A stretch of 33,229 bases of DNA. It comes from an uncultured Geobacteraceae bacterium (GTDB lineage: Bacteria; Desulfobacterota; Desulfuromonadia; Geobacterales; CAIOGM01). Both the position numbers and the translations under genes were made by a program. This document shows, one piece after another, positions 1 to 9,564 of the stretch; positions within the stretch are counted from its first letter, which is position 1, and every line of letters begins with the position of its first letter. The stretch spans positions 1 to 33,229 of the forward strand of contig CAIUUR010000389.1 of NCBI GenBank assembly GCA_903902345.1, read 5' to 3'. The notes beneath the pieces were generated by a model, which saw only the letters and a list, made by a program, of their open reading frames with translations, was not told the DNA's origin and searched no databases.

Positions 1-1617
<1,617 letters not shown>

Positions 1618-1654
1618 CAAATATATTTCACCACTTTGTAATCTGTTTTTGGAT

Positions 1655-1682
1655 TGTCATCCTGAACGGAGTGAAGTTCTGC
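1655..1682. repeat. Half-copy of the TGTCATCCTGA intergenic repeat
   Basis: The 14 bases TGTCATCCTGAACG at 1655-1668 are identical to the right terminus (reverse-complemented, 15410-15397) of the palindromic element at 15312-15410. It sits in the 90-nt gap between the two tandem kinases and continues with a purine-rich GGAGTGAAG stretch. Only one arm is present, so it is probably a solo or decayed copy. Confidence 0.55.
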
Positions 1683-1707
1683 TTCTGTTTGCCGAGGATA
1701 ATCGACC

Positions 1708-4700
1708 ATGATGAAAAAAAAGAGTGATGCACACCGTCCTCCTGCGATGACTACCTCCCTGCGTAAGCTTGCGGAGGAGCATGCCACGCTGTTACCGGCT
1801 CTTTCGGAATCACTGTCGCCCGATCAGGTGAGCAAAGTGGTTCATGAACTGCGGGTCCATCAGATCGAACTGGAGATGCAGAACAGAGAGCTGCTCCGGA
1901 TACAGGAAGAACTGGAGGTGGCGCGAAGCCGCTATTTCGACCTCTACAATCTGGCGCCGGTGGGGTACCTCACTCTCAATGACTCCGGGCTGATTCAGGA
2001 GGCCAACCTCACCCTTGCCGGCCTGCTGGGGGTTCCCCGGGGAGAACTGCTCTCCCGGAGTTTCTCCCGCTACATCCTCCCCGAAGATCAGGATAGTTAC
2101 TACCTCCATAGTAAACGGCTTCTGACGACGGGTGAGGCGGTGGGTTGCCAGGTTCGGCTCATCACCGGGAGCGCCCCCTTGCCGGTGTTACTCTCCTTTC
2201 GCGTCTACGACTTTCCCCCCGCCCGGAATATCGGCGTCATCGTCACCGATCTGACGGAACGGCTTGCCGCCGAGGTTCGGCTTCTCCAGGCAAATCATGA
2301 GTGGCGCACGACCTTCGACGCCATTCCTGATCCGATTTTCATCCTGGACGCGGAGTACCGGATCACCCGGGTCAACCTCTCCATGGCCCGAGCCATTAAC
2401 AAGGCGCCCAAGGATGCTTTGGGGTTGGTCTGCTACCAGCAGCTTCATTGCGCCGACTCACCCCCCGATTTTTGTCCCCATAAAATGTTACTGGCGGACG
2501 GCCGGGAACATACCGCCGAAATCCGGATCAGCGCCCTTCACGGTTGGTTCCAGGTCACTTCAACTCCTCTCCACGGGATCGATGGACGGCTGTCGGGGAG
2601 TGTTACCGTCGCCCATGACATAACGGACCGCAAGAGAAGGGAGAAGGCGCTGCTCCTCAGTGAAGCCAAGTACCGGGAACTCCACGAGAGCATGAGAGAC
2701 GCCTACGCGAAAGTGGATCTGACGGGAAAGATCATCGAGAGCAATCAACTGTTTCGGGAGCTGGTGGGTTACTCAGCGGAGGAGTTGACCGGAGTGACCT
2801 ATCTGCAGTTGACACCCGCCAAATGGCATGCCATGGAGGAGCAGTTGGTGACGGAACAGGTCTTGCGCCGGGGATTTTCGGACGTCTACGAAAAGGAGTA
2901 CGTCCGAAAGGATGGCACGATAGTCCCCATTGAGTTGCGATCGATTCTGCTTCGGGATGACAAGGGACAACCCGAGGCAATCTGGGGGGTGATTCGGGAT
3001 ATTTCTTTACGTAAGGAGGCCGAGGCCGAACTGCAGGAGATCAACCGCCAGTTGGACGCCGCCCGCCGCCAGGCCGAGTTCGCCAGTCAGGCCAAGAGCC
3101 AGTTCCTGGCCAACATGAGCCACGAAATCCGGACCCCCATGAACGCCATTATCGGCCTGGGACACCTGGCGCTTCAGACCAAGCTCTCCACCCGGCAGCA
3201 GGATTATCTGACCAAGATCACTTCCGCCGCCGATGGGCTACTGCAGCTGCTGAATGATCTCCTGGATCTCTCCAAGATCGAGGCGGGCAAAATGGAACTG
3301 GAAGAGGTCCCCTTCCCCCTCCACCCGCTTCTGGAACAGCTCCTGGGGCTGGCGGGGGTCGGGGCTGCGGCCAAGGGGCTCCGTCTGCTCCTCTCCATCC
3401 ATCCGGAGAGCCCCGAGTACCTGGTGGGTGACCCTCTGAGGCTGGAGCAGGTCCTGCTCAATCTCCTGGGAAACGCCGTAAAGTTCACCCCCACCGGGGA
3501 GGTGGAGCTCTCCGTCCGCCCCCTGACTGAGGAAGGGGAGAAGGTAACCCTGGAATTCTCGGTGCGGGATACCGGCATCGGCCTCTCTCCGGAGCAGAGG
3601 GATTATATCTTCGAGGCTTTCACCCAGGCGGACGGCGCTACCTCCCGTCGTTTCGGAGGCACCGGGTTGGGATTGAATATCTGTCGTCGGTTGGTGTCGT
3701 TCATGGGGGGGGAGATCGGTGTGACCAGCGAACCGGGGAAGGGGAGCACCTTTACCTGTACCGCCCGTTTTTTCCGGGGAACGGCCCCTGAAGCGGAACC
3801 GGAACCGATGCTGGAACCGGCTGCAGTGAAGGAGCTCCTGACCGGGCGCCGGGTTCTGGTGGCGGAAGATCAGGAGGTCAATCAGCAGGTTCTCCGGGAG
3901 ATCCTGGAGCAGGTGGGGGTAATCGTTGCGGTTGCCGCCGACGGACGACAGGCGGTGGCCATGGCGTCCCGGGAGCAGTTCGATGCTCTCCTCATGGATC
4001 TGCAGATGCCGGAACTGGATGGCTACGGTGCGACCCTGTTGCTGAGGCAAAGATGGCCACGGGAACAACTCCCCATCATCGCCATGACGGCTCATGTCAT
4101 GAAAGAAGAGCGGGTGCGCTGTCTGGCCGGCGGCATGAATGATCATCTGGCGAAACCGGTGAATCCTCAGAAACTCTACGCCTGTCTGCTCCGTTGGCTC
4201 CGCCCCGGAGCACCACGACAGTCGTCGTACTCCGGAGACGCCGACCTTGAATACTCCGCTTTCCCTGGGCAAGAGCGGTGGAGCGATAACGACTCTGCGG
4301 AAAAAATCCTCATCGTGGACCATGAGCCCGGCAGAATTACCGCTCTGAACGGGATGTTGCCGGAGCGGTTTACCCGACTTGCCGCCACCGACGGACCCAC
4401 CGCCCTGAAGCTGGCCAAAAGCCATCACCCTGATCTCATTCTCTTGGATACCGAACTGCCCGGGATGGAGAACTACGAACTCTGCACCCTCCTCAAGGAG
4501 GATGCCGCCACGGCGCAGATCCCGGTGATCTTTCTTTCTCTCCACCTGGAGGGGGAGAGTAGGGAGAGGGGGTTTGCCGCAGGGGGGGTGGATTACCTCT
4601 TCAGACCGTTTAGCGCCAGGGAACTGAACGTCCGGGTGAATACCCAGCTGCAGCTTCAGGCGGCCAGGGGTAGGAAAAAAAGATTTCACACGGATGACAC

Positions 4701-4743
4701 GGATAACGGCACGGATCAAGGCGGATCAGGCAAATTTCCGTAA
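1708..4743 (+). CDS. PAS-PAS-PAS hybrid histidine kinase with two receiver domains
   Basis: A 1011-residue protein without evident membrane segments. A coiled N-terminus (residues 15-75) leads into PAS1 (about 75-190), PAS2 (195-310, with Cys242, Cys248 and Cys256) and PAS3 (315-440). HisKA follows with His472 in MSHEIRTPMN, then HATPase_c ([23 protein letters not shown]), REC1 (Glu720/Asp721, acceptor Asp764, Lys817) and REC2 (865-985). REC2 is degenerate: the acidic pair is Asp-His (871-872) and the switch Lys is Arg966, although Asp914 remains. The start is the first ATG of an ATGATG pair, 10 nt after GAGG at 1694-1697. The HisKA-to-REC2 half closely matches the preceding gene. The last ~22 residues run into a CACGGAT repeat and have no counterpart in the paralogue. 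Confidence 0.95.
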   Translation: MMKKKSDAHRPPAMTTSLRKLAEEHATLLPALSESLSPDQVSKVVHELRVHQIELEMQNRELLRIQEELEVARSRYFDLYNLAPVGYLTLNDSGLIQEANLTLAGLLGVPRGELLSRSFSRYILPEDQDSYYLHSKRLLTTGEAVGCQVRLITGSAPLPVLLSFRVYDFPPARNIGVIVTDLTERLAAEVRLLQANHEWRTTFDAIPDPIFILDAEYRITRVNLSMARAINKAPKDALGLVCYQQLHCADSPPDFCPHKMLLADGREHTAEIRISALHGWFQVTSTPLHGIDGRLSGSVTVAHDITDRKRREKALLLSEAKYRELHESMRDAYAKVDLTGKIIESNQLFRELVGYSAEELTGVTYLQLTPAKWHAMEEQLVTEQVLRRGFSDVYEKEYVRKDGTIVPIELRSILLRDDKGQPEAIWGVIRDISLRKEAEAELQEINRQLDAARRQAEFASQAKSQFLANMSHEIRTPMNAIIGLGHLALQTKLSTRQQDYLTKITSAADGLLQLLNDLLDLSKIEAGKMELEEVPFPLHPLLEQLLGLAGVGAAAKGLRLLLSIHPESPEYLVGDPLRLEQVLLNLLGNAVKFTPTGEVELSVRPLTEEGEKVTLEFSVRDTGIGLSPEQRDYIFEAFTQADGATSRRFGGTGLGLNICRRLVSFMGGEIGVTSEPGKGSTFTCTARFFRGTAPEAEPEPMLEPAAVKELLTGRRVLVAEDQEVNQQVLREILEQVGVIVAVAADGRQAVAMASREQFDALLMDLQMPELDGYGATLLLRQRWPREQLPIIAMTAHVMKEERVRCLAGGMNDHLAKPVNPQKLYACLLRWLRPGAPRQSSYSGDADLEYSAFPGQERWSDNDSAEKILIVDHEPGRITALNGMLPERFTRLAATDGPTALKLAKSHHPDLILLDTELPGMENYELCTLLKEDAATAQIPVIFLSLHLEGESRERGFAAGGVDYLFRPFSARELNVRVNTQLQLQAARGRKKRFHTDDTDNGTDQGGSGKFP
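4687..4729 (+). repeat. Degenerate CACGGAT repeat at the 3' end of the kinase gene
   Basis: CACGGAT occurs at 4689-4695, 4698-4704 and 4710-4716, with a further GCGGAT at 4721-4726. This low-complexity stretch encodes the hydrophilic tail (DDTDNGTD) of the upstream kinase. The paralogous first kinase ends before the equivalent point, so the repeat appears to have been added to, or read into, the 3' end. Confidence 0.5.
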
Positions 4744-4842
4744 CCCCTCCTGTCCTCCCCTTTCCTCAAGGGGAGGGACGGCTTGCGTGAACTTCGGTGG
4801 TAGAACGTTCCCCCTCTTGAGACAAGAGGGGGGCAGGGGGAG
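4744..4842. repeat. Imperfect palindromic element with two strong hairpins between convergent genes
   Basis: Two hairpins are visible: CCTCCCCTT at 4754-4762 pairs with AAGGGGAGG at 4768-4776 (9 bp, 5-nt loop), and CCCCCTCTTG at 4810-4819 pairs with CAAGAGGGGG at 4823-4832 (10 bp, 3-nt loop). The right end, reverse-complemented, resembles the left end, so the whole block is an imperfect large palindrome. It lies between a plus-strand and a minus-strand gene that converge and could slow or stop transcription from both sides. Neither hairpin is directly followed by a T-run, so a classic intrinsic terminator is not shown. An intergenic repeat family is the alternative. Confidence 0.5.
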
Positions 4843-4934
4843 TTATGTAAACGGTAAGGCAACGGATCTGATAGTTACGAATCGGCATGCAAATGACGTT
4901 AGATTCACGGTATGTTTTTTTGTTGCGCGCTGCC

Positions 4935-6083
4935 TTACCGGTTCTCCACCGCTGCTTTCATCCTTCTCAGCGCCTCCCGTAGGAGGGTTTTGCTGCAGCC
5001 GAAATTGAGCCGGACAAATCCCGGAGCGTCAAACTCCGCTCCGTCGGAGAGACCGACTCCGGCTCCCAGAAAGAACTTCGCCGGGTCGGTGACGCCGGCG
5101 CCACGGGTGTCGATCCAGGCCAGGTAGGTGGCTTCCACAGGGGTGGTGGAGAGGCCGGGAATAGCGCCGACCACCTCCGTCACCAGATCACGGTTCCCTC
5201 TCAGGTAGGCCAGCAGCGCCTGACGCCAGGACTCCCCACGGCGGTAGGCCGCTTCGGCGGCGGTGAAACCGAGAAGGTTCACGTGGGGGACGATCCTCCC
5301 GGCCGCGGCGGTGAAGCCCCTCCGGAGTTCGGGATCGCTGATCACGGCAAAGGAACAGCCGAGACCGGGGATGTTGTAGCTCTTGCTGGGGGCCAGCAGG
5401 GTAATGGTCCGGCGAGCGATCTCCGGGGAGAGGGTGGCGATGGGGATATGTCGTACCCCCTCATCCAGGATCAGGCCGGCGTGGATGTCGTCGGAGCCGA
5501 TGATCAGATCATGCCGTTCCGCCACAACCGCCAGTTGTCGCAACTCTTCCCGGGACCAGGCGCGTCCCACGGGGTTGTGGGGATTGCAGAGGAGGAGGAG
5601 GCGGCTGCGGGGGGTGATGGCTCGTTCCAGCGCCTCCAAATTGAATTCCCAGCGCCCTTCCGTCAGACGGAGGGGGACCTTCACCAGGCTCCGTTGGGAG
5701 AGGAGGGGGGCCGACATGAAGGGGGGATAGATGGGAGTAAAGGTTATGGCTTCGTCCCCCGGTTCCCCCACGCTTCGGCTGAGGACGTTCAGCCCGCAGA
5801 CCAGTCCCGGCAGCCAGACCAGCCATTCCGCCGGCGCCTCCCAGCCGAAATCCCTTTCCAGATGCTCCAGCACCGCCGCGATCACTCCCGGAGTGGGATG
5901 GGTGTAGCCGAAGACGCCATGCTCTATTCGCTGCTGCAGCGCGGAGATGACCGCGGGGGGTGAGCGGAAGTCCATGTCGGCCACCCAGAGGGGGATGACA
6001 TCCTCCCCGTAGCGGTCCCATTTCTCACTTCCCGTGCACCTCCGGTCAACAATGGTGTCAAAATCAAAAACGGTGTCCGGCAT
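4935..6083 (-). CDS. patB: PatB/MalY-type pyridoxal-phosphate C-S lyase (cystathionine beta-lyase-like aminotransferase)
   Basis: A 382-residue fold-type I PLP enzyme, matching the usual PatB/MalY length of about 390. Family signatures are FDTIVDRR and KWDRYGEDVIPLWVADMDF at the N-terminus, GVFGYTHP, CNPHNPVGRAWS, GSDDIHAGL, and the Schiff-base lysine in APSKSYNIPGL. RLNFGCSK near the C-terminus carries the carboxylate-binding Arg. These enzymes cleave cystathionine or cysteine conjugates to a thiol, pyruvate and ammonia; MalY also acts as a regulator in E. coli. The ATG at 6083 is preferred because GAGGAG (6094-6089) stands 5 nt before it; an in-frame GTG at 6089 overlaps that site. It starts 2 nt after the response regulator stop, so it is probably the last gene of the corrinoid/kinase operon. 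A link through homocysteine/methyl metabolism is speculative. Confidence 0.9.
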   Translation of the reverse strand: MPDTVFDFDTIVDRRCTGSEKWDRYGEDVIPLWVADMDFRSPPAVISALQQRIEHGVFGYTHPTPGVIAAVLEHLERDFGWEAPAEWLVWLPGLVCGLNVLSRSVGEPGDEAITFTPIYPPFMSAPLLSQRSLVKVPLRLTEGRWEFNLEALERAITPRSRLLLLCNPHNPVGRAWSREELRQLAVVAERHDLIIGSDDIHAGLILDEGVRHIPIATLSPEIARRTITLLAPSKSYNIPGLGCSFAVISDPELRRGFTAAAGRIVPHVNLLGFTAAEAAYRRGESWRQALLAYLRGNRDLVTEVVGAIPGLSTTPVEATYLAWIDTRGAGVTDPAKFFLGAGVGLSDGAEFDAPGFVRLNFGCSKTLLREALRRMKAAVENR

Positions 6084-6085
6084 TC

Positions 6086-7456
6086 TCACTCCTCGGTTTT
6101 TTCAATGGTGATAAAGACCCCGTGCTCCACCGGGTCCAGTTCATAAAAACGCCGGATAGCCATGCATTTGAATTTGTCCAGCTCGGTCCCCTTCTTCAGG
6201 AGGAGAACGCCGGACCCGCTGTAGATGTTCCGGCTCAGCATCATGCCGTTCTTCAATTCATCGGGTGATATCTCCTGTTCGGTAACCGCTTCGGCTGCTT
6301 TGCCGATCTCCTTCAGGTAGACTGCGGCGGTGATCCGTTCGAAAGCTTTTTGCAGATTCGGGTCCAATCTGCTCCCGCAGAGTTTTGCCGCCTGCTCCAG
6401 GGCAAGCTCCACGGGGAGAGCTGAGCGACCGGAGACGGCATTGTCGATATAGTCGGCAAAGGCGATGATGCGTGACCCCACGGGAATAGCGGCGGCGGCC
6501 AGCCTGTCGGGGAACCCCCTCCCGTCGAATCTTTCATGGTGGTGGCGGATGAGGATGCCGGCCGGCCGCAGGTATTCGATGACATCCAGCACCATCTGCC
6601 CCCTGACGGCGTGCATGCCGTATTCGCGGTAATCCTGGGGATTCAGCCGCTCGGGGGCTATCCGGAGAATTCGCTCGGAAACTCCCAGCTTGCCGATATC
6701 GTGGAGGAGCGAGGCGATCCTGATGGTCTCCCGCCCGTCGCCGGCGATTCCTTGCTCCTGGGCCGCAGCCTGTGACAACTCCGCCACGTTGCTGGCGTGC
6801 TGAAAGAGATCTTTTCCTCCCAGCTTCACCGTTCCCGCCAGGGCTACGATCATGGATTCGTAGCTCTCCTTCGTTCGGCGCAGGGTGAGCCCCAGTTCCT
6901 CATTTTTCTGCCGGAGGATGGTGGTCTGCTGCAGGACCCGCGCCTTGAGACTATTGTTCCACTCCCGTAGTTCTTCGTTCTGCTGGTGAACGATCTCGTT
7001 CAGCCGACGGTTTTCCACGGTAAGGGAATACTGTTGCATGGCGTCCCGGACCACCATGAGGAGCTCTTCGTCGTTCCATGGTTTTCCCAGATAACGGGAC
7101 AACCCCCCCTTGTTGATGGCGTCGATGGTGGAGTTGAGATCGGAGATGCCGGTCAGCAGTATCCGGACAGCATCGGGGGCTACGCCACGACAGGCTTCGA
7201 GAAATTCCGAGCCGAGCATTCCCGGCATCCGCTGATCCGAGATGATCACTCCCACATTCCGGTCACCGGCCAGGAGCATCAGTCCTTCGCCGCCGGAACG
7301 GGCCGTAATGACCTCGAAATCCTCATCCATAAACAGACGCCGGAGTGACTGGAGGATGTTTTCTTCATCATCAACACAAAGGAGTTGAAACGGCGCCGGA
7401 GCACCTTCGGTCGTCATCACGGTGTAACTCTCATCTAGCTGTTCCTTGATATTCAC
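6086..7456 (-). CDS. Response regulator with C-terminal HD-GYP-like phosphodiesterase domain
   Basis: A 456-residue protein. The receiver domain (about 22-140) has Asp29/Asp30, acceptor Asp74 in SDQRMPG and Lys125 in GKPW. A coiled coil (about 145-200) joins it to an HD domain with LLHDIGKLG (His252/Asp253), EYGMH and HHHERFDGRGFP (305-316). The GYP signature reads GFP and the HP motif is HA, while the presumed metal-binding His and Asp residues remain. HD-GYP proteins hydrolyse cyclic di-GMP; activity here is inferred. A C-terminal segment (ELKNGMMLSRNIYSGSG) is shared with the paralogue at 19635. The GTG start at 7456 overlaps the upstream TGA by 4 nt with no clear Shine-Dalgarno site, which suggests translational coupling to the kinase. 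An internal ATG (7417) is an alternative start. It is the likely phosphate acceptor for one or both adjacent kinases. Confidence 0.9.
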   Translation of the reverse strand: MNIKEQLDESYTVMTTEGAPAPFQLLCVDDEENILQSLRRLFMDEDFEVITARSGGEGLMLLAGDRNVGVIISDQRMPGMLGSEFLEACRGVAPDAVRILLTGISDLNSTIDAINKGGLSRYLGKPWNDEELLMVVRDAMQQYSLTVENRRLNEIVHQQNEELREWNNSLKARVLQQTTILRQKNEELGLTLRRTKESYESMIVALAGTVKLGGKDLFQHASNVAELSQAAAQEQGIAGDGRETIRIASLLHDIGKLGVSERILRIAPERLNPQDYREYGMHAVRGQMVLDVIEYLRPAGILIRHHHERFDGRGFPDRLAAAAIPVGSRIIAFADYIDNAVSGRSALPVELALEQAAKLCGSRLDPNLQKAFERITAAVYLKEIGKAAEAVTEQEISPDELKNGMMLSRNIYSGSGVLLLKKGTELDKFKCMAIRRFYELDPVEHGVFITIEKTEE

Positions 7457-9564
7457 GATTCTGTCGTATTTTCCGGCCTGCGGAGCGGCAGGGCGATGGT
7501 GAAGGTGGCCCCTGCACCCACGGAACTCCGTACCTGAATTGTTCCGCCATGTTTTATCACGATATCATGGGAGATGGATAGCCCCAACCCGGTTCCCCGC
7601 CCTGCTTCCTTGGTCGTATAGAACGGCTGGAAGATTCGGGACAGCTGGGATTCCGGGATGCCGCAACCGGTGTCACTGACGGCGATGTAGACCATGTCGG
7701 TGTCACTGCTGCTCCGTACGGTAATTTTCCCCTGACCGACCATGGCCTGGGCGGCGTTGACCAGCAGATTCATGAGCACCTGGCTGATCTGTTGCTGGTT
7801 ACAGGTGACCAGGGGGAGTTCCCCCAGTTCCAGCGCCAGAGTAGCCACATATTTGATTTCATTGGTTACGATGGTGATCACGCTCCGAATGCACTGATTC
7901 AGGTCGGCCGGCTCCATTCGGCCGAACTCATCGCTCCTCGCAAAGCGCTTCAAGTCGCTGATGATTGCCTTGATCCGTCCGCTCCCGTCGGCGGATTCCC
8001 TGATGATCTGGGGGAGTTCGTTCCTGATCCGGTCGATCTTCAGCTCTCCCCTTCTGGTGGTAATTCTCGCCGCTCCCTGTGGCGTGGAGCTCTCCCGGAG
8101 CTCCTGTTCCAGGGCCGATATGTAGGAGTCGAGACGATCCCAGTATTTTCCCAGGGTCGTGATGTTGCTGGTGATGAAACCCATGGGGTTGTTAATCTCG
8201 TGGGCGATTCCCGAGGCGAGGAGCCCGATGGAAGCCATCTTGTCCTGCTGGAGCATTTGACGCCGGATATCCATGAGCTCTCGTTCCGTGGCGACACGCG
8301 CCGTAATATCTTCCACGAGAACGATGAAGTACTTGACGCCGCCATCCTGGTTTCGCAGGCATTTTACGGTGTTGACCGCATGCACCGTGGCTCCGTCCTT
8401 TTTCAGGTAGCGCTTCTGACACACCGTGTCGTTGATTTCACCGGAAACAGTCCGGTCAAACCGTATGAAGTTGGTGGGAAGGTCATCGGGATGAGTCACT
8501 TCAGGCCAGGTCAGAGTGAGCAACTCTTCCCGTGAGTATCCCAACATTCGGCAGAGGGCGGAGTTTACCGAAGTAAAATGCTTGTCCAGATCGGTGGTCG
8601 CCATCCCCACGGTGGCGTTCTCGAAAAATGCGCGGAAATGCTCTTCACTCCGATGGAGGGCCTGCTGGGCGTTTCGGCGTTCGGTGAAATCCATGGTCTG
8701 GCTGGCAAGAAATGTCCTGTTCCCTCGTTTAAGGGGGAACTTGATGGAGTGAAAATGCCTACCCTTGAACTCGTATTCGAATTCGGAAGGTCCTCCCGCG
8801 GCCAGCACATCAAGATCACCACGATGAATCGTTCCGGCAAATTCCGGAGGAAACAGCTCCTCTGTCCGTCGCCCGATAATCAGCTCAAGGGGTCTGCCCA
8901 GCAACTTCTCGAAGTTCCTGCTGGCCTCAATGACTCTGAGATTCTCATCCTTGATATAGGTGTAAACCGGGCTCTGTTCCACGAAGAGCCGGAACAGCTC
9001 CTTACTCTCCGCCAGGGCTTGTTCAGTACGTTTTTGCGCGACCATACTCCAGAGCACATCGGCCAGAAAGGAGAGCTCCCGCACGTCTTCGTCACCGTAC
9101 GGTTTCGACTTGTTACCCACTCCCAGGAGCGCCACCACCAGATCAGTGCGCAGTACCGGGACGACCAGTTCCCGAAGTATAGCTGCCTGCTGCTCCCGCT
9201 CTCCCTTCCTAGGGCGTATCGTTGCGTAATGGTTGACCATGACCGGTTTTTGCTGATGGACGGAGTCAACCCAGATGCCGCTTTCGCCGATGGGATAAGG
9301 TGTCCCTTTTTCCAGGGTCGTGCAAAAATCCTTCAGTGTTCCCGTGGACCATGCCTGGAGCGACAGGGTGGTCTGATCGGGTTCCACAAAGTGGTAGAAA
9401 CCCATGGGACTTCCGTTGAAGGCGCAGATCTCATCCAGGGAGTACTGCAGCAATTCGTCCAGGCCATGCCCCAGGGCATATTCCATCAGACGGATACGCA
9501 CCATGAGCAGCTCATCGTTTTGTCGTCGCCGGCCGGTACTGTTGGTTCTGTTTACCGATTTCAT
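7453..9564 (-). CDS. GAF-PAS-PAS sensor histidine kinase
   Basis: 703 residues with no membrane segment, so probably cytoplasmic. A GAF domain (about 30-180, with GFYHF, IGESGIWVDSV and ELVVPVL) is followed by PAS1 (about 188-300), PAS2 (about 305-425), a short coiled coil, then an NtrB/ZraS-type kinase core. His455 lies in SGIAHEINNPMGFI, the N-box is NLLVNAAQAM, and the G boxes are DTGCGIP and GRGTGLGLS. It lacks a receiver domain, so it must phosphorylate a separate partner; the response regulator whose GTG overlaps its stop by 4 nt is the obvious candidate. Its ATG overlaps the upstream kinase's TGA by 4 nt and follows GGAGGCAGGAG. The kinase core is a paralogue of the upstream kinase's core (shared HEIN-PxGFI-SN and LGKY). 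Confidence 0.93.
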   Translation of the reverse strand: MKSVNRTNSTGRRRQNDELLMVRIRLMEYALGHGLDELLQYSLDEICAFNGSPMGFYHFVEPDQTTLSLQAWSTGTLKDFCTTLEKGTPYPIGESGIWVDSVHQQKPVMVNHYATIRPRKGEREQQAAILRELVVPVLRTDLVVALLGVGNKSKPYGDEDVRELSFLADVLWSMVAQKRTEQALAESKELFRLFVEQSPVYTYIKDENLRVIEASRNFEKLLGRPLELIIGRRTEELFPPEFAGTIHRGDLDVLAAGGPSEFEYEFKGRHFHSIKFPLKRGNRTFLASQTMDFTERRNAQQALHRSEEHFRAFFENATVGMATTDLDKHFTSVNSALCRMLGYSREELLTLTWPEVTHPDDLPTNFIRFDRTVSGEINDTVCQKRYLKKDGATVHAVNTVKCLRNQDGGVKYFIVLVEDITARVATERELMDIRRQMLQQDKMASIGLLASGIAHEINNPMGFITSNITTLGKYWDRLDSYISALEQELRESSTPQGAARITTRRGELKIDRIRNELPQIIRESADGSGRIKAIISDLKRFARSDEFGRMEPADLNQCIRSVITIVTNEIKYVATLALELGELPLVTCNQQQISQVLMNLLVNAAQAMVGQGKITVRSSSDTDMVYIAVSDTGCGIPESQLSRIFQPFYTTKEAGRGTGLGLSISHDIVIKHGGTIQVRSSVGAGATFTIALPLRRPENTTES

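Noticed and set aside
3238-4719. Long minus-strand open frame opposite the hybrid kinase
   Set aside because: The plus strand carries unmistakable HisKA, HATPase and REC motifs in this interval; the antisense frame is Gly/Arg/Pro-rich with no recognisable domain.
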